Of a stretch of DNA of 64,000 bases, positions 25,654-36,929 are shown piece by piece. Made by a program: the position numbers and the translations under genes. Source of the stretch: Rotaria sordida (lineage: Eukaryota > Rotifera > Eurotatoria > Philodinida > Philodinidae); contig CAJNOL010000071.1 of assembly GCA_905250125.1 (NCBI GenBank), forward strand, positions 186,001-250,000, given 5' to 3'. Numbering within the stretch: the stretch's first letter is position 1; each line of letters starts with the position of its first letter. The notes below the pieces were generated by a model. It was not told where the DNA came from and did not search any database. It saw only the letters and a list, made by a program, of their open reading frames with translations.

Positions 25654-27008
25654 TCAAACATTAACTGCTTCTTTTTTTTGACGTTTAGTTTTAAGAATAT
25701 TTTTAATAAAATATTCTCCAGCTCGATAAGATGATCTAACAAGTGGTCCACTTGCAACATAAAGAAATCCAATTGATTCACCATAATTTTTTAATTCTTC
25801 AAATACTTCTGGTCGAATAAATTCTTTAACTTTTAAATGTCGCCTTGTTGGTTGCATATATTGTCCTAATGTTAAACAATCAACATTAGCATATGTACGT
25901 ATTTGACGCATTGTTTCTCGAATTTGTTCATTTGTTTCACCTAAACCTAACATTAAAGAAGTTTTTGTTATTAAATTTGGATTTAGTTCTTTTGCATAAA
26001 TTAAAACATTTAATGATTGTTCAAAATTAGCACGATAATCACGAACATGTGATTGTAATTCTCTTACAGTTTCAACATTATGTGCATAAACATCTAAATT
26101 TGATTTAACAATTGTTTCAATACATTTTTTATCACCACGAAAATCTGGTGTTAAACATTCAATAAGTAAATTTGGTTTTTGTCGTTTTATTGAACTTATT
26201 GTTTGTGCTATATGTGATGAACCTTGATCTGATAAATCATCACGATCAACAGATGTTAAAACAATATAATCAATATCCCATGAACATATAGCTTTAGCTG
26301 TATTTTCTGGTTCATTTGGATCAGGTGGTGATGGTTTACGAGAAGTTTTAACTGAACAAAAACGGCAACCACGAGTACATTCATCACCTAGCAACATAAT
26401 TGTAGCTGTTGCTATACGATCTTCACCACCATTCCAACATTCACCTAGAGTTGAATTTTTATAAATTAAGAATTCTATTCTATAAAATGGTCAATTTAAA
26501 ATAACTTAATATTATTATCTCTGAATCTTTTTTCTTTTTATATTTTATACTAACAAAACTGAAAATTTTAACATTTACATATTTTTTAGAAATTTTTATT
26601 GAATTAGAAATTATATTTTTTCAATATTCTGATTTTGATTTATTAGAAATAATAGAATTTTTCTAACTATTTTTTATTTTCAAGGTCAATGAATTGACAA
26701 AAAAATAATATATTCTCACCAATATTTGGACATTTAGCTTCAACACAAACTGTATTTAAATTTAATTTTGACATTGTATTTTTTAATTTTGTAAAATTTT
26801 CTCCCATAGGTATTTCAGTTTTTAACCATGGTGGAATTCGAAGACGTTGTTCACCTTTACCTAATATTAAATTACCCTGATAATCATTTGATTTTGGTTG
26901 TTTAAGAAAATATTCTAAATTAGGACCATTTTCAAAACGAGATTTTTCATGTAAATAACGATTAAAATAAAAATTTATTTGAGATTTTCGAAGAAAATGT
27001 TTCGTCAT
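25654..27008 (-). CDS. LIAS: lipoyl synthase, mitochondrial
   Basis: Two exons, 27008-26720 and 26444-25654, give 359 residues ending in TGA. The N-terminus [22 protein letters not shown] is basic with few acidic residues, as in a mitochondrial presequence. Both iron-sulfur clusters of the family are encoded: the auxiliary [12 protein letters not shown] set (C-x4-C-x5-C, split by the intron) and the radical-[11 protein letters not shown] (C-x3-C-x2-C). Other family marks are [38 protein letters not shown] and the C-terminal RSSY. It inserts two sulfurs into octanoyl groups on E2 and glycine-cleavage H protein to make lipoate. The start is the first ATG on this strand; nothing upstream is in frame with a better one. 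Confidence 0.95.
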
Positions 27009-27156
27009 AATCAAAATTCGAAATTATCATAATATAATTATTAATCAATCGCATAGTAAAAAAAGATATACGGCGTCATCTATATAATCTTATTGGTTGA
27101 TTATTTTTTTTTTCGCTTGTTGTTTTTTTTCATTCATCAAAAACCTCACTTGTACT
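27009..27156. promoter_or_regulatory. short divergent promoter between LIAS and SS18
   Basis: Only 148 bases separate the start codons of lipoyl synthase (-) and the SS18 gene (+), so both promoters and 5' UTRs must overlap or share this space. I see no defined motif beyond A/T runs. Confidence 0.55.
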
Positions 27157-28869
27157 ATGTATACCCAACAACAGTATCAAATGGGATCAGTATTCCAACA
27201 AAAATCTACTATACAAAAAGTAAATAAATTAATTTTTCTTTATAAAAATTTGAAATTGTTGTTTTCTTTTTGTTTTTAGTTACTTGATGATAATTCACAA
27301 TTAATTTCATTAATTCTTGATTTACAATCTAAAGGAAAACAAATCGAATGTCTTGAGTAAGTTTTTCTTATTTAAATAAAAAATATTTTTAATAAAAATA
27401 TTTTTTGTTTTGATTTTTAGATATGAACGAACATTATATCGTAATTTAATTTATTTAATTCAATTCGATCCATCAACATCTCATCATCCAAATAATCTAC
27501 CAGTATGTATATATTTTTTTAATTTATAGTTTAATATTTCTCTGTTAATTTTTAGCCACCAGATGCATTTATTCAAACACAACAACAACCGTTGATAGTA
27601 AGAACTTCTTGAAATTTTCACGATAAATTTTTTATTTGAAATTATTTTTTTTTTTGAGAATGGAAATATGCCTCCACAAACTCAATCTGATCAAAGTAAA
27701 CATTTCGAATTTAAGTGTTATTACTTATTTAGCTGAAATCAGTGACATTAAAGTTGGTGTTCAATTCTCTGATATGAGATAATATTAGAAGATGGAACAC
27801 CTGCTAAATGAATACCATCAATATTATTATTTAAAGATTAAAAAAGTTGTTAGCATGATTCCTATGGGATTAAAATGTGAAACACAATGTAGTTGCTGTT
27901 GATAATTAGATGGAAATTGTTTTATTCTATATATCTTGGGACATTTTTCTTCACCTTTCTTTTTATTTAATACTCGAAAAGTGCAATAGGGAAGTAGTTA
28001 ATATGTTGTTACGAATCGTTATTGAGGAGACGAGGGGGATTCAAATTTCTGCCCTATATACTTTAACACTCTCATTGGATGATGTATCACAATGAACTAT
28101 TTTCTTGTTTGCTCAAAGTTTAAAGATGATGCGAGATCATCCAAAACGTTTTGTTGAAAAACTCACTAAAATGATGATGCTTCAAGGCGAAAGATGCATG
28201 AATATGAAACCTTTTTAAAACGTTTTCTAATCTCCTCAGGAACTGTTTGATCATCTAACATTATATATTTATCTTTAGTCTATAGAACACAAACAAATAC
28301 TCTAAACCAAACTGCTCATCATTCCAATACAAGTTTATATCCTTTATCTACATCTACAAATTCATCAGTTGAACAACAACATTCGTCTAATTCATCAATT
28401 TCATCTCATTCAAATCCAGTAAATAAATCTACAATATCTCAACAACGATTACCATATTTACAACAAGGACGTATTCTTAATAGTAATACAATGGATTCAT
28501 CCTATTCACAATCTTATATTCCACAACAACATTCATATTCAATACAACAAAATGGTTATGGACAATATCCAATGTATCATCAGCAACAAAGTAGATTTAA
28601 ATTTTTTTGTTTTCTTTTCTTCTTCATCTAAACTATTAAAAAACAAACATTTAGATCCGCCACTTCAATCAAATTCTTCAACTAATACACAAAATATTAT
28701 TTCAAATCAACAAATTATGAATAATAATTATAATGAACAACAACAAAGATATTATCCACAACAAAATTATCTTATGCAACAACAATGGCAAAATCAATCG
28801 CGTATGCCCATGCAACAACAACAACAGTATACATCGTCCTATCCACAACAAGTACCACCTCAAGCTTGA
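27157..28869 (+). CDS. SS18: SS18-type (SSXT) transcriptional coactivator, BAF complex
   Basis: Seven exons: 27157-27219, 27280-27356, 27421-27502, 27556-27597, 27659-27695, 28279-28590 and 28655-28869, 276 codons including the stop. Exons 1-3 encode the SNH domain: KSTIQK-LLDDNSQLISLILDLQSKGKQIECLEYERTLYRNLIYLIQFDPS, the conserved helical region by which SS18 joins the BAF chromatin-remodelling complex. The rest is low-complexity, rich in Gln, Asn, Ser, Tyr and Pro, ending QQVPPQA, like the QPGY region of animal SS18 that promotes condensation and activation. It is shorter than the vertebrate protein (about 390-418 residues). Intron 5 (27696-28278) is unusually long and holds debris of another sequence. 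The SS18L2-like gene follows about 300 bases downstream on the same strand. Confidence 0.88.
27696..28278. other. SS18 intron 5 with broken coding debris
   Basis: A 583-base intron with protein-like runs in shifting frames, for example LEDGTPAK then IPSILLFKD in one frame and VVSMIPMGLKCETQCSC in another, each ended by stops. This looks like a degraded coding fragment inserted in the intron. I could not identify its source. Confidence 0.35.
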
Positions 28870-29167
28870 TTTATTTCTTTCACTTTTCCTCTTTTTTTTT
28901 TATTTTTACAGTTTGAGTATTCTGAATGGTTATTTGTTATTCATAAATTTTGTTGTTTTTTTTTCTCTCCTGTGAAAGCTTGTAATGAATCTCATAACAT
29001 ATTCGATTCTAGTCACACACTTTTTTTTTTTCTTCTGTGTTTATTGATTACTCATTATATATGTGTGTGTGTCTGTATACAAACCAAACAAAAAATTTGA
29101 TAACAGAAAGAAGAGTATTGTTATATATAAATAATAAAATATTGTTTCTTTTATTTTATATTTAGAA

Positions 29168-31250
29168 ATGTCAAAAATATTTTTAATTGATCCAGAAACA
29201 GGCAATAATTATCAAGGCGATGAACAAACAGTAACTAATGTAATAAACATAAAATGAAACTAATTAAAGTTTTCTTTTCTTTTTTTTTTGTTATTAATTG
29301 TCATAAGACGGTAAAATTTTATTGAAGATTTGTTTTCAGAGTAGAATAATTATGTTAATTTGAATTTGTCTGATTTGGTTTATTAACAATGAAGAGAATT
29401 TATAGTTTACTCTAGGAAATATTTTACCATCAAGGATGACAAGCTTTTCTAGGTTATTAGTATATATTTAAAATGATTAGTTCATCATTACATCCATAAC
29501 TTTAACTTCATTGTTTGGGAAGTGATGAAATGTGAAACAGTTCATTTATAGGAATAATGATGAAAGTTGAGTCAAAATGAATATTTTTTTTAGCGTGATA
29601 ATATATTTTTATTAAACCTTTGTAATATAAGAGGATTTTAAAAACAATGAGATTTGTTTTTTTTTAAAGAGTAAGTGTCTACGTTTATGAGGGAATCTGC
29701 TTTCAATTTCAATGATTTTTTTTCGCCAATAGACATTACATAGTGTTGTAATAAAAACCCTCAAAAGGATTTATGTTCTTATTGATATTTGACTTAGTTA
29801 TCGAATTAAAAATATGTCTATTTTCTTTTTATGGAAGCTAGTCTAGTTGAGTTCTCTGTATACATAAAGTTTCAAATAAAAATACGAGCCTTCTGAAAAT
29901 CTGGGGCTTTCGATAGTTTAGTCAAATATCAACAGGATTTCAAATCCTTTTTTACGGATTTTATTGGGATATAATGTAATATTTATAGACAACAAAAATC
30001 ATTAAAAACGAAAGGGCATATCTGAAGAGGTTCTGTTATTTCTCTTTCTGTTTTTGTACTTGCACTTTTATTTCTACTTTATGGCATGAAAGTAATAAAG
30101 TCAACAACTCAGATACATATGCATATGTTATATTGTATTTCGATACTATGCTAGTTTATATATTAGATTTACTTATCTGAAAGTAGTGCATAATGATGAT
30201 GATGAGAGTATAAAAATATCTGATTTTACAATTATTCAATTTTTGAGTAAGGACATGATTCAATATTTCGTTTTTTGGAAGATTGAGCATATATTTCTTA
30301 TAGTCAATAAGGTTCACAAGTGATCACTCATCTTGTTACTAATTATCGATAAATCTAAAGCAAGGAATCAATCTGAGTCGAAAATTCGTCTCGTTCGATT
30401 GTTCATATATATAATATTAGTCTATGTTACATTATTGTATGTTATAATAAAATGCCTGGTCCTATGTTTATGAAGAGGTCGAGCAGTCAGGCAAGTAGAA
30501 CGTTGAGTTAGATCGGTTGTTTGCTAAAATTCCATTGCTGATTATGAACAAAGTAGATAATTACTTGTAAATCTAACTGACTACAAAACAACATACTTAC
30601 CTTTCGAAAAAAGAAACTTTTAGACACGCTTGCACTCAAAAACCGATATACTGTTATTCACTGCTTTACTCTATATTCTCATCATTATGAAAATGCATCT
30701 ATTCGGAAATAAATAAAAAAAAGTAAACTAACCTAGTACCGAAATCAAACATAATATATACATATATGTATAATTGACTCTATTCTTTATGTCATAATGT
30801 AAACACCAATCTACAGTAATACAAAAGAAATGATTGAAAAGGAACTTTGTTTCTATTATCAATTCTTAGATTAATTATTTTTTTTCTTCTGACAAAAATT
30901 TCCTAATAATTAAGTCGCTCTATGATTTAAATAATGTTTTCTAATAAAACTATTGACACTTCATTATCATATTCTTTATTATCCATATTGTTATTTATTT
31001 GTATAGAAAAATTTTCTTGCAAAAATATTTTAATCGCATAATTTCAATTGAATTCTAATCTAATACGTCGTTGTTTTTTTTTTATTTTCATTTGTAGTTA
31101 CTTCGAGAAAATGCAGCATTAATTCGAACAATAAAAGAATTACAAAATGAAGGAAATAATGATAATTTATTTGATTATATGAAACAATTACATCGAAATA
31201 TCTTATGGCTTAGTTTACTAGCTGATGGGACATCAATAAAAAACAAATAG
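29168..31250 (+). CDS. SS18L2: SS18L2-like small SNH-domain protein
   Basis: Two exons, 29168-29230 and 31098-31250, joined in phase 0, encode 71 residues. Human SS18L2 is 77 residues with the same plan: a short leader, then the SNH helices. Here exon 2 reads LLRENAALIRTIKELQNEG, then DYMKQLHRNILWLSLLADGTSIKNK, matching the L-RENxxLIR-I-E-Q--G---E---Y---LHRN--YL--LAD pattern. Exon 1 has 63 coding bases, as in SS18, and the intron falls at the same position just before the LL of the domain. No Gln/Tyr-rich tail exists. Its role is unsettled in the family; a link to SS18-like complexes is inferred. The intron is 1,867 bases, very long for this region. An AATAAA lies at about 31310, reaching into the 3' end of the convergent neighbour. 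Confidence 0.82.
29231..31097. other. long intron of the SS18L2-like gene
   Basis: AT-rich DNA without exons. A small inverted repeat lies at about 29765-29955: TTGATATTTGACTTAG-TATCGA and TCGATAGTTTAGTCAAATATCAA are complementary. Nothing else with clear boundaries was seen. Confidence 0.45.
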
Positions 31251-31321
31251 TTAATATGTTTATTTATATATATGTATATGTATATGTATATAATATGCAT
31301 ATTTTTTTGATGAATAAAGCA

Positions 31322-32473
31322 TTACCAATTAGCTCCATTTCGATCACGATTAAAGCCTAAATAACTTTGATTAAAGAGAAGAGACCAAACATTTGCATAA
31401 CTTGGAATAATAATTTTATCTTCAACAAATTCAAGTTTTTCTTTATTTTGTGTTCGACGATATGTATTTAAAGCTTAAAAATAAACAAATTTTATTATGT
31501 GTGAAAAAAAAAGCCATCAATTTGGTTATTTTTTACCAGTATCAAGTGATTGAATAAATTCATCACAATTATAATAAATCGTTTCACGTTCTTTATCATT
31601 ATAAGCTAAATGATGTGATACGAATACATGTACATTAGTTTGAGCACCTGGATTCCAACGTGTCAAAAACGATGGTTCATCTCCATGAATAATTTTAATT
31701 CCACCATATTGATATTCACTAAATAAAGGAAAACAAAAATAAAACTAAATCAATCATTGAATATTTAAAGAGAAAAATCTTTATTTACCCCATTAGAGAT
31801 TTATTTGGATAAGAACATGGACCATATGTAACTGAAGTAATATCATCAAAACGAATTATTTGTGAATAAATAATCCGTTCTCGTACAAAATTATAACGAA
31901 CAATTAATATATGATTTTCCATAATTGTAACAATAACTTCACGATGTAAATTCCAATGATCAATACTATATAGAAATAAATATATTGAAAAAGAATAATT
32001 ATGATTTAGAAAAAGAAAAAGAGAAACTACATACTCAATTAATAACCATGATCGTTTCATAAGATTATCTCGAAATTCAGTTGTAAAATCAATATTAGGA
32101 AAAAATCCTTTTTGAATATTATAAAGTGCTTTTTCAAATCCTTGATTCTATATACAGACAAAAAAAAAATAGACAGATTCTTTAAGATATCATCATATAG
32201 TATAATTCAAATTACTCTATATGAGAAATATTTAGAAGCATGATAATCATGACATGAAACACGTCCGTCAAGGTTATTCACTGATGAACGACTTGTTGTT
32301 GAACGAGTTGTACGAGTTGATTGTGGTCGTTCTTGTCGATTGAATGGCATTGGCGGAAGAATATCATCATCAAGAATATTTTCTGTTGGATCATTTGGAT
32401 CAGATATATACGACGGATTGTTAATACTTAATTGTTCAATTGTTGTTATACTAGGTGTTGTGATAGTTGCCAT
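31322..32473 (-). CDS. TPRG1/TPRG1L-like protein with hSac2 domain
   Basis: Five exons: 32473-32216, 32147-32035, 31965-31789, 31718-31537 and 31473-31322, in phase throughout, 293 residues. The N-terminal 80 residues are Ser/Thr/Pro-rich and look disordered. The rest matches the tumour-protein-p63-regulated family: KYFSYR, then DHWN-x-x-REVIVTIMENHILIVRYNFV, RFDDITSVTYGPCSYPNKSLMG, a GGIKIIHGDEPSFLTRWNPGAQ block (family: G--I-W----PSF--RWNPWS), and a final IPSYANVWSLLFNQSYLGFNRDRNGANW (family: Y-GL-S---N---LGY---R----F). The hSac2 domain is shared with INPP5F and has no catalytic site. Vertebrate TPRG1L (Mover) is presynaptic; the role here is unknown. Its stop is 71 bases from that of the convergent SS18L2-like gene. 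Confidence 0.85.
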
Positions 32474-33426
32474 TGTTACGTTTATCAGAAAAAATTAAAA
32501 AAAGTCTACAGAATCAATGAGAATGAGTCGTATTCCTGTTAGGTAGAAAAAAAAAATTGCGAATAAATAAATTGTTAATAAAGAAAAAAAAATGCGACGC
32601 AGAAAAACGATAGAAAGAGAGAGAGAGAGAGAATTTTTTTTTGTTTCTTCAATACTCAAATACGTTGAGTCAGACAAGGTTTTTCTTTTCTTTTTTCTGT
32701 TTGTCAGACAAAAATTGGTGACTGAAGCTATACGTCACCAATTCTATCTCATTCAACAAGCACTTCCTTTACTTTGAAGTATTTAAGGATGAATCATGTT
32801 ACGACCTTTTTTTTTATAGTAACAAGGAGTTTTTAAAATAAACAAATACGAAATATTTTATACAAAGTATAGAATACTGAGTGCTAAACCAAAACTTTCA
32901 ATTCAATAGATCGATCAAGTCGACCTTGGTATTAAAACAATTCATTCTAACTAATAACATCATTATAAATCATTTCAATAGTCTTCATGTAGATCAACAA
33001 CATTAATTCAATGTTGATTACATAAGATATTGACGCATTCACAAATTTTATTTGAATAAAATGACTAATATACTTGTTTTTCTTTGCATAAAAATCATGC
33101 ACAACTCATACTATTTATCGAACTATGTTATAAACTTATGTACTATAATGCTGTGAATGTAGGGTTTCTATTCCTGACTCGATAGTTATTAGTAATTACA
33201 CATTGTTATAAAAATCAAAGTAAAGAAGACAACTATTATTTGTCAGAACTTTTTCTACATTAAAACAATTAAAATACAAACGCTTTAGTGGATTAATATT
33301 CTAGAATGTGATCCATCATATCCACTTAATGAGAAAATATTAAACTCGTAAGGTGTCAATAAAACCCGAAATTTAAGCAACTTTTATTTTTCAATCATTT
33401 TATGTTTTTTGATAGAGCACATGGAG
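32474..33426. other. intergenic, TPRG1-like promoter side
   Basis: The first 150 bases contain a (GA)n tract (about 32615-32632) and should hold the TPRG1-like promoter. Beyond that it is AT-rich with no exon seen. Confidence 0.45.
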
Positions 33427-34036
33427 CTAACGAGGGAACATATTTGAGTGTACCCACGCAAATATAGATTTAAAACATTCTAACCTATAGGGTCATCCAT
33501 GGATATTTCAGATATGAATATCTTAGCTGCTCTCGTTTAGGTCTGAGGATAAAAAGACATAACTTTTTCAGATGTAGATCCTAGTCTGCTAATATGTATA
33601 CCATAAAGTTTTTCTTTTTTTTTTTGTAACTTCGCTAAAATTATCATTTCGTTCTTAGAAAATAATTGTAGAAAATCAACAAGATTCGTTTTTTTCAAGC
33701 TATCTCTCTGTCAAAAATAGTAGTATNNNNNNNNNNATACTACTATTTTTGACAGAGAGATAGCTTGAAAAAAACGAATCTTGTTGATTTTCTACAATTA
33801 TTTTCTAAGAACGAAATGATAATTTTAGCGAAGTTACAAAAAAAAAAAGAAAAACTTTATGGTATACATATTAGCAGACTAGGATCTACACCTGAAAAAG
33901 TTATGTCTTTTTATCCTCAGACCTAAACGAGAGCAGCTAAGATATTCATATCTGAAATATCCATGGGTGACCCTATAGGATAGAATGTTTTAAATCTATA
34001 TTTGCGTGGGTACACTCAAATATGTTCCCTCGTTAG
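33427..34036. repeat. 300-bp palindrome around an assembly gap
   Basis: The 300 bases left of the N run (33427-33726) and the 300 bases right of it (33737-34036) are reverse complements with only a few substitutions, for example GATGTAGATCC against GGTGTAGATCC. The arms end at the same distance from the gap. This could be a true foldback whose loop could not be assembled, or two contig ends that stop in the same repeat and were joined in inverted orientation. Confidence 0.85.
33727..33736. other. assembly gap (10 N)
   Basis: Ten N characters at the exact centre of the palindrome. The real length of the missing sequence is unknown. Confidence 1.
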
Positions 34037-35675
34037 TCCCTATGACAGCTAAACGTCTGAAAATTCTTCTGCAGGTCATCCATGGATAATGTAAGTCAAG
34101 GGTAGCATCAGCATCATAATCACTCGAGCTGGAATGAAGTTATAATAGGTAGTGTCCACGATCACTATCAGTTTCGTAACTCAAGAACAGATAAGCTTTT
34201 CCAGTCGTTCAATCTCTCAGTTTGTAGTCCTGCATTATAGCTATTTCTGATATAAATTTTATCGAAGTTCATCAAGCTATTGACTAACTAGACTATTTCT
34301 ACTGAAAACATGGATATGCGAAACAAACCTTAGAACGCCATTGTTCGGTCAATAACTCATTGATAGTTTGATGGATCAATCTGAAATTTTCAGAAGATGT
34401 TCCATCATGATTGTCTATTATTTTTTGAAAGCTTCAGAACCAAGGGGTTTACTAAACGAAAATGACGCATCAATGTCCATCGCGAACTTTTCAAGACTTT
34501 GAAGTCTCCATTGTTGAAGCAAATGATGTGGTTTTATGAGCAATGAAGGATCACGAGTTCGGCTACAATTTTATGCTGAAAGCTCGATAATTACTCAAAT
34601 ATTATCCTAAGAACAAACCATAAATCCGTAAATCTCTTTTTTTGCTATTTTTCTACCAAATGGAACAATCGTCTTCATTTGTCAAGACTTGACTAAGAAA
34701 ATCGTTTCGAATGGCTCGAAGTTCTTAGGGAAAAGTAAAGCCTAGCTGTTTTCGCCGAAGCATGCAGCATCAGGACTAGAATTGCTAACAATTATATTAA
34801 AACCTGCACCAGATAATCTAAACCACAGGAATGTCTAGTAATTGTTCTCTGATATCCTAAAAACATAATCTTTCTATAATATCAAACAAACCGTATCTTT
34901 ATATACTATAATTCGGTAATAAAATTCCCGCGCAGAACCGTATAGATGTCTAGAACAAGATAATTTATTTTGTTCTATATAACTCTAAGGCCATCCAAAA
35001 CAATTTTCGCAGCCAAATCTTAACAAATGAAGACGATTGCTCCATTTGGCAGAAAAATAGCAAAATGTAGATTTACTGATTTGTGGTTTGTTTTTAGGAT
35101 AATATATGACGAATTATTGATCTTTCAGCATGAAAGTATGGCCGAACTCATGATCCTTCATTGCTTAAAAAAAATGTCATCATTTGCTTTAGTAATGGAG
35201 ACTTCAGAGTCTTGACAAGTTCGTGATGGCCATCAGTGGGCTGCTTTTGTTTAGTAAAGCACTCGCTTCTGAAAACTTTCAGAAAACAATGGACAATCAT
35301 GATGAAACATCTTCTGAAAGTTTCAGATTGATCCATGAAACTATCACTGACTTATTGACCTTTCAATAGCATTCTATACTTTTCTGGTATATCCATGTTT
35401 TCAGTAGAATGATCTAATTCGTCAATAGCTTGATGAACTTTGATAAAATTTATATCAGAAATAGCTATAATTTAGGGCTACAAAATGAGAGATTGAACGA
35501 CTGGAAAAGTTTATCTGTTCTCGAGTTAAAAAATTTACAGTGATCGTAGACGCTTCCTATTATAAACTCTGTTCTAGCTTGAGCGAGTTTGGCGCTGATG
35601 TTACTACTGAATTACATTGTCTGTAGACTACCTGCAGAAGAATTTTCAGACGTTTAGCTCTCATAGGAACTAAGA
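34030..35675. mobile_element. 1.6-kb foldback element, diverged arms
   Basis: Arms of about 700 bases (34037 to about 34780, and about 34970 to 35668) are inverted copies of roughly 80% identity by eye. Outer matches include GCTAAACGTCTGAAAATTCT, middle ones ATGATTGTC and GATCAATCTGAAA, and inner ones CAATCGTCTTCATTTGT. Both arms keep protein-like frames broken by stops; on the minus strand 35148-35336 gives 62 residues beginning MDQSETFRRCF, not a family I recognise. The left end abuts the gap palindrome. It is probably a decayed DNA transposon or foldback element. Confidence 0.65.
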
Positions 35676-36929
35676 TCCGAGGTGGATGGATACTTTTGGC
35701 TAGTAGTGTATTTAAAAAATAACAATCGAAGATCGGGAACATTTTCCTAAGAAGGTTGTCTCAAGAACGAAATGTGAAGGGCATTTCTTACGAGTACACT
35801 TTACAATGTTTTCAATCTATTCAATGTTGATTTACATGTCGATTGAGTACATTAAAGCAATTTTGTAAATTTTTTTTGCTTATGGTTTGTCACAACTATT
35901 GATTTAGTTATACACTCAGGTAGAGAATATTTTTTAAACTGACATATTTCAAATTAGAGCAATCATTTCCATATTAATATCCATAAAAAAATAAAAAAAA
36001 GCAGAACAATAATGTATTTATCATTGACAAGTTGACACATAAAAACACTAAAAAGTGTCTCAATTTTCATCGTGTATTTTATTCCCCTTTTTACCTCTTC
36101 ATACGAGCTATATTCAAATCATCATCTATGGCATGAGTAACTGTGACGTGTATAAGTGCGAAGAAGAAAAATAAAGACAAAGTTTACTCATAATTTTTTC
36201 CTGTATATATGCTATAGCATAATATAAAATATCGATCATTCTACAGTTGACTTTTGCGCAATAGACAAAAATAAGAGAAAAGATATTTGATGTTTTCATC
36301 AATATCGATAGCAAGTATCTTTACAACGATAATAAATAAATTTATACAAATGAGAGTAACCAATCAATTATGAATCTCTAGTTATTTTTTCTCCGATAGT
36401 CTCGACCTGTATGATTTTTCTGTCAGCTATAGAACATACATTATGTTGATTGCTTGTTTTTTTGTTCAAATTCTGTCTTTTGTAAAATAAAAGATTTGTC
36501 GAGAGCTTTCTCAACATCGTTTAATCGACGATGGATCTGCAATTAAGAGATTCTAAGAAAGATCTCAACAAACAAATCTCTTTATTTACAATAGACAGAC
36601 TTTTAACACAATAACTGATCAGCATTATACTTCTACTATAACAGATACAAAAATCATACTTTTCTGATATATGGTTGATATGACACAAAGAAAAGACGGT
36701 CGAATAATCAGAATATCTCAACTTCGGTCGAAAAGAAAAATGTCAAAAGATACAAACGTTGAAAATGATAGTGTATAGCAGGAGAAATCTTCCTCAACCT
36801 TACCGTCGCTCTTACATTTCTCGCTTTTGTTTTCGATCAAAGTAGGATATATCTGATATCGTGCAGTGCAAATAAATATGCATTAACAATTTTATAGATC
36901 TATTTATTTTTTAAAAAGAAAACTCAGTA
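35676..36929. other. intergenic upstream of multicopper oxidase
   Basis: AT-rich DNA without exons or clear repeats. The promoter of the oxidase gene should lie near the 3' end, where the last 60 bases are A/T-rich. Confidence 0.45.
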
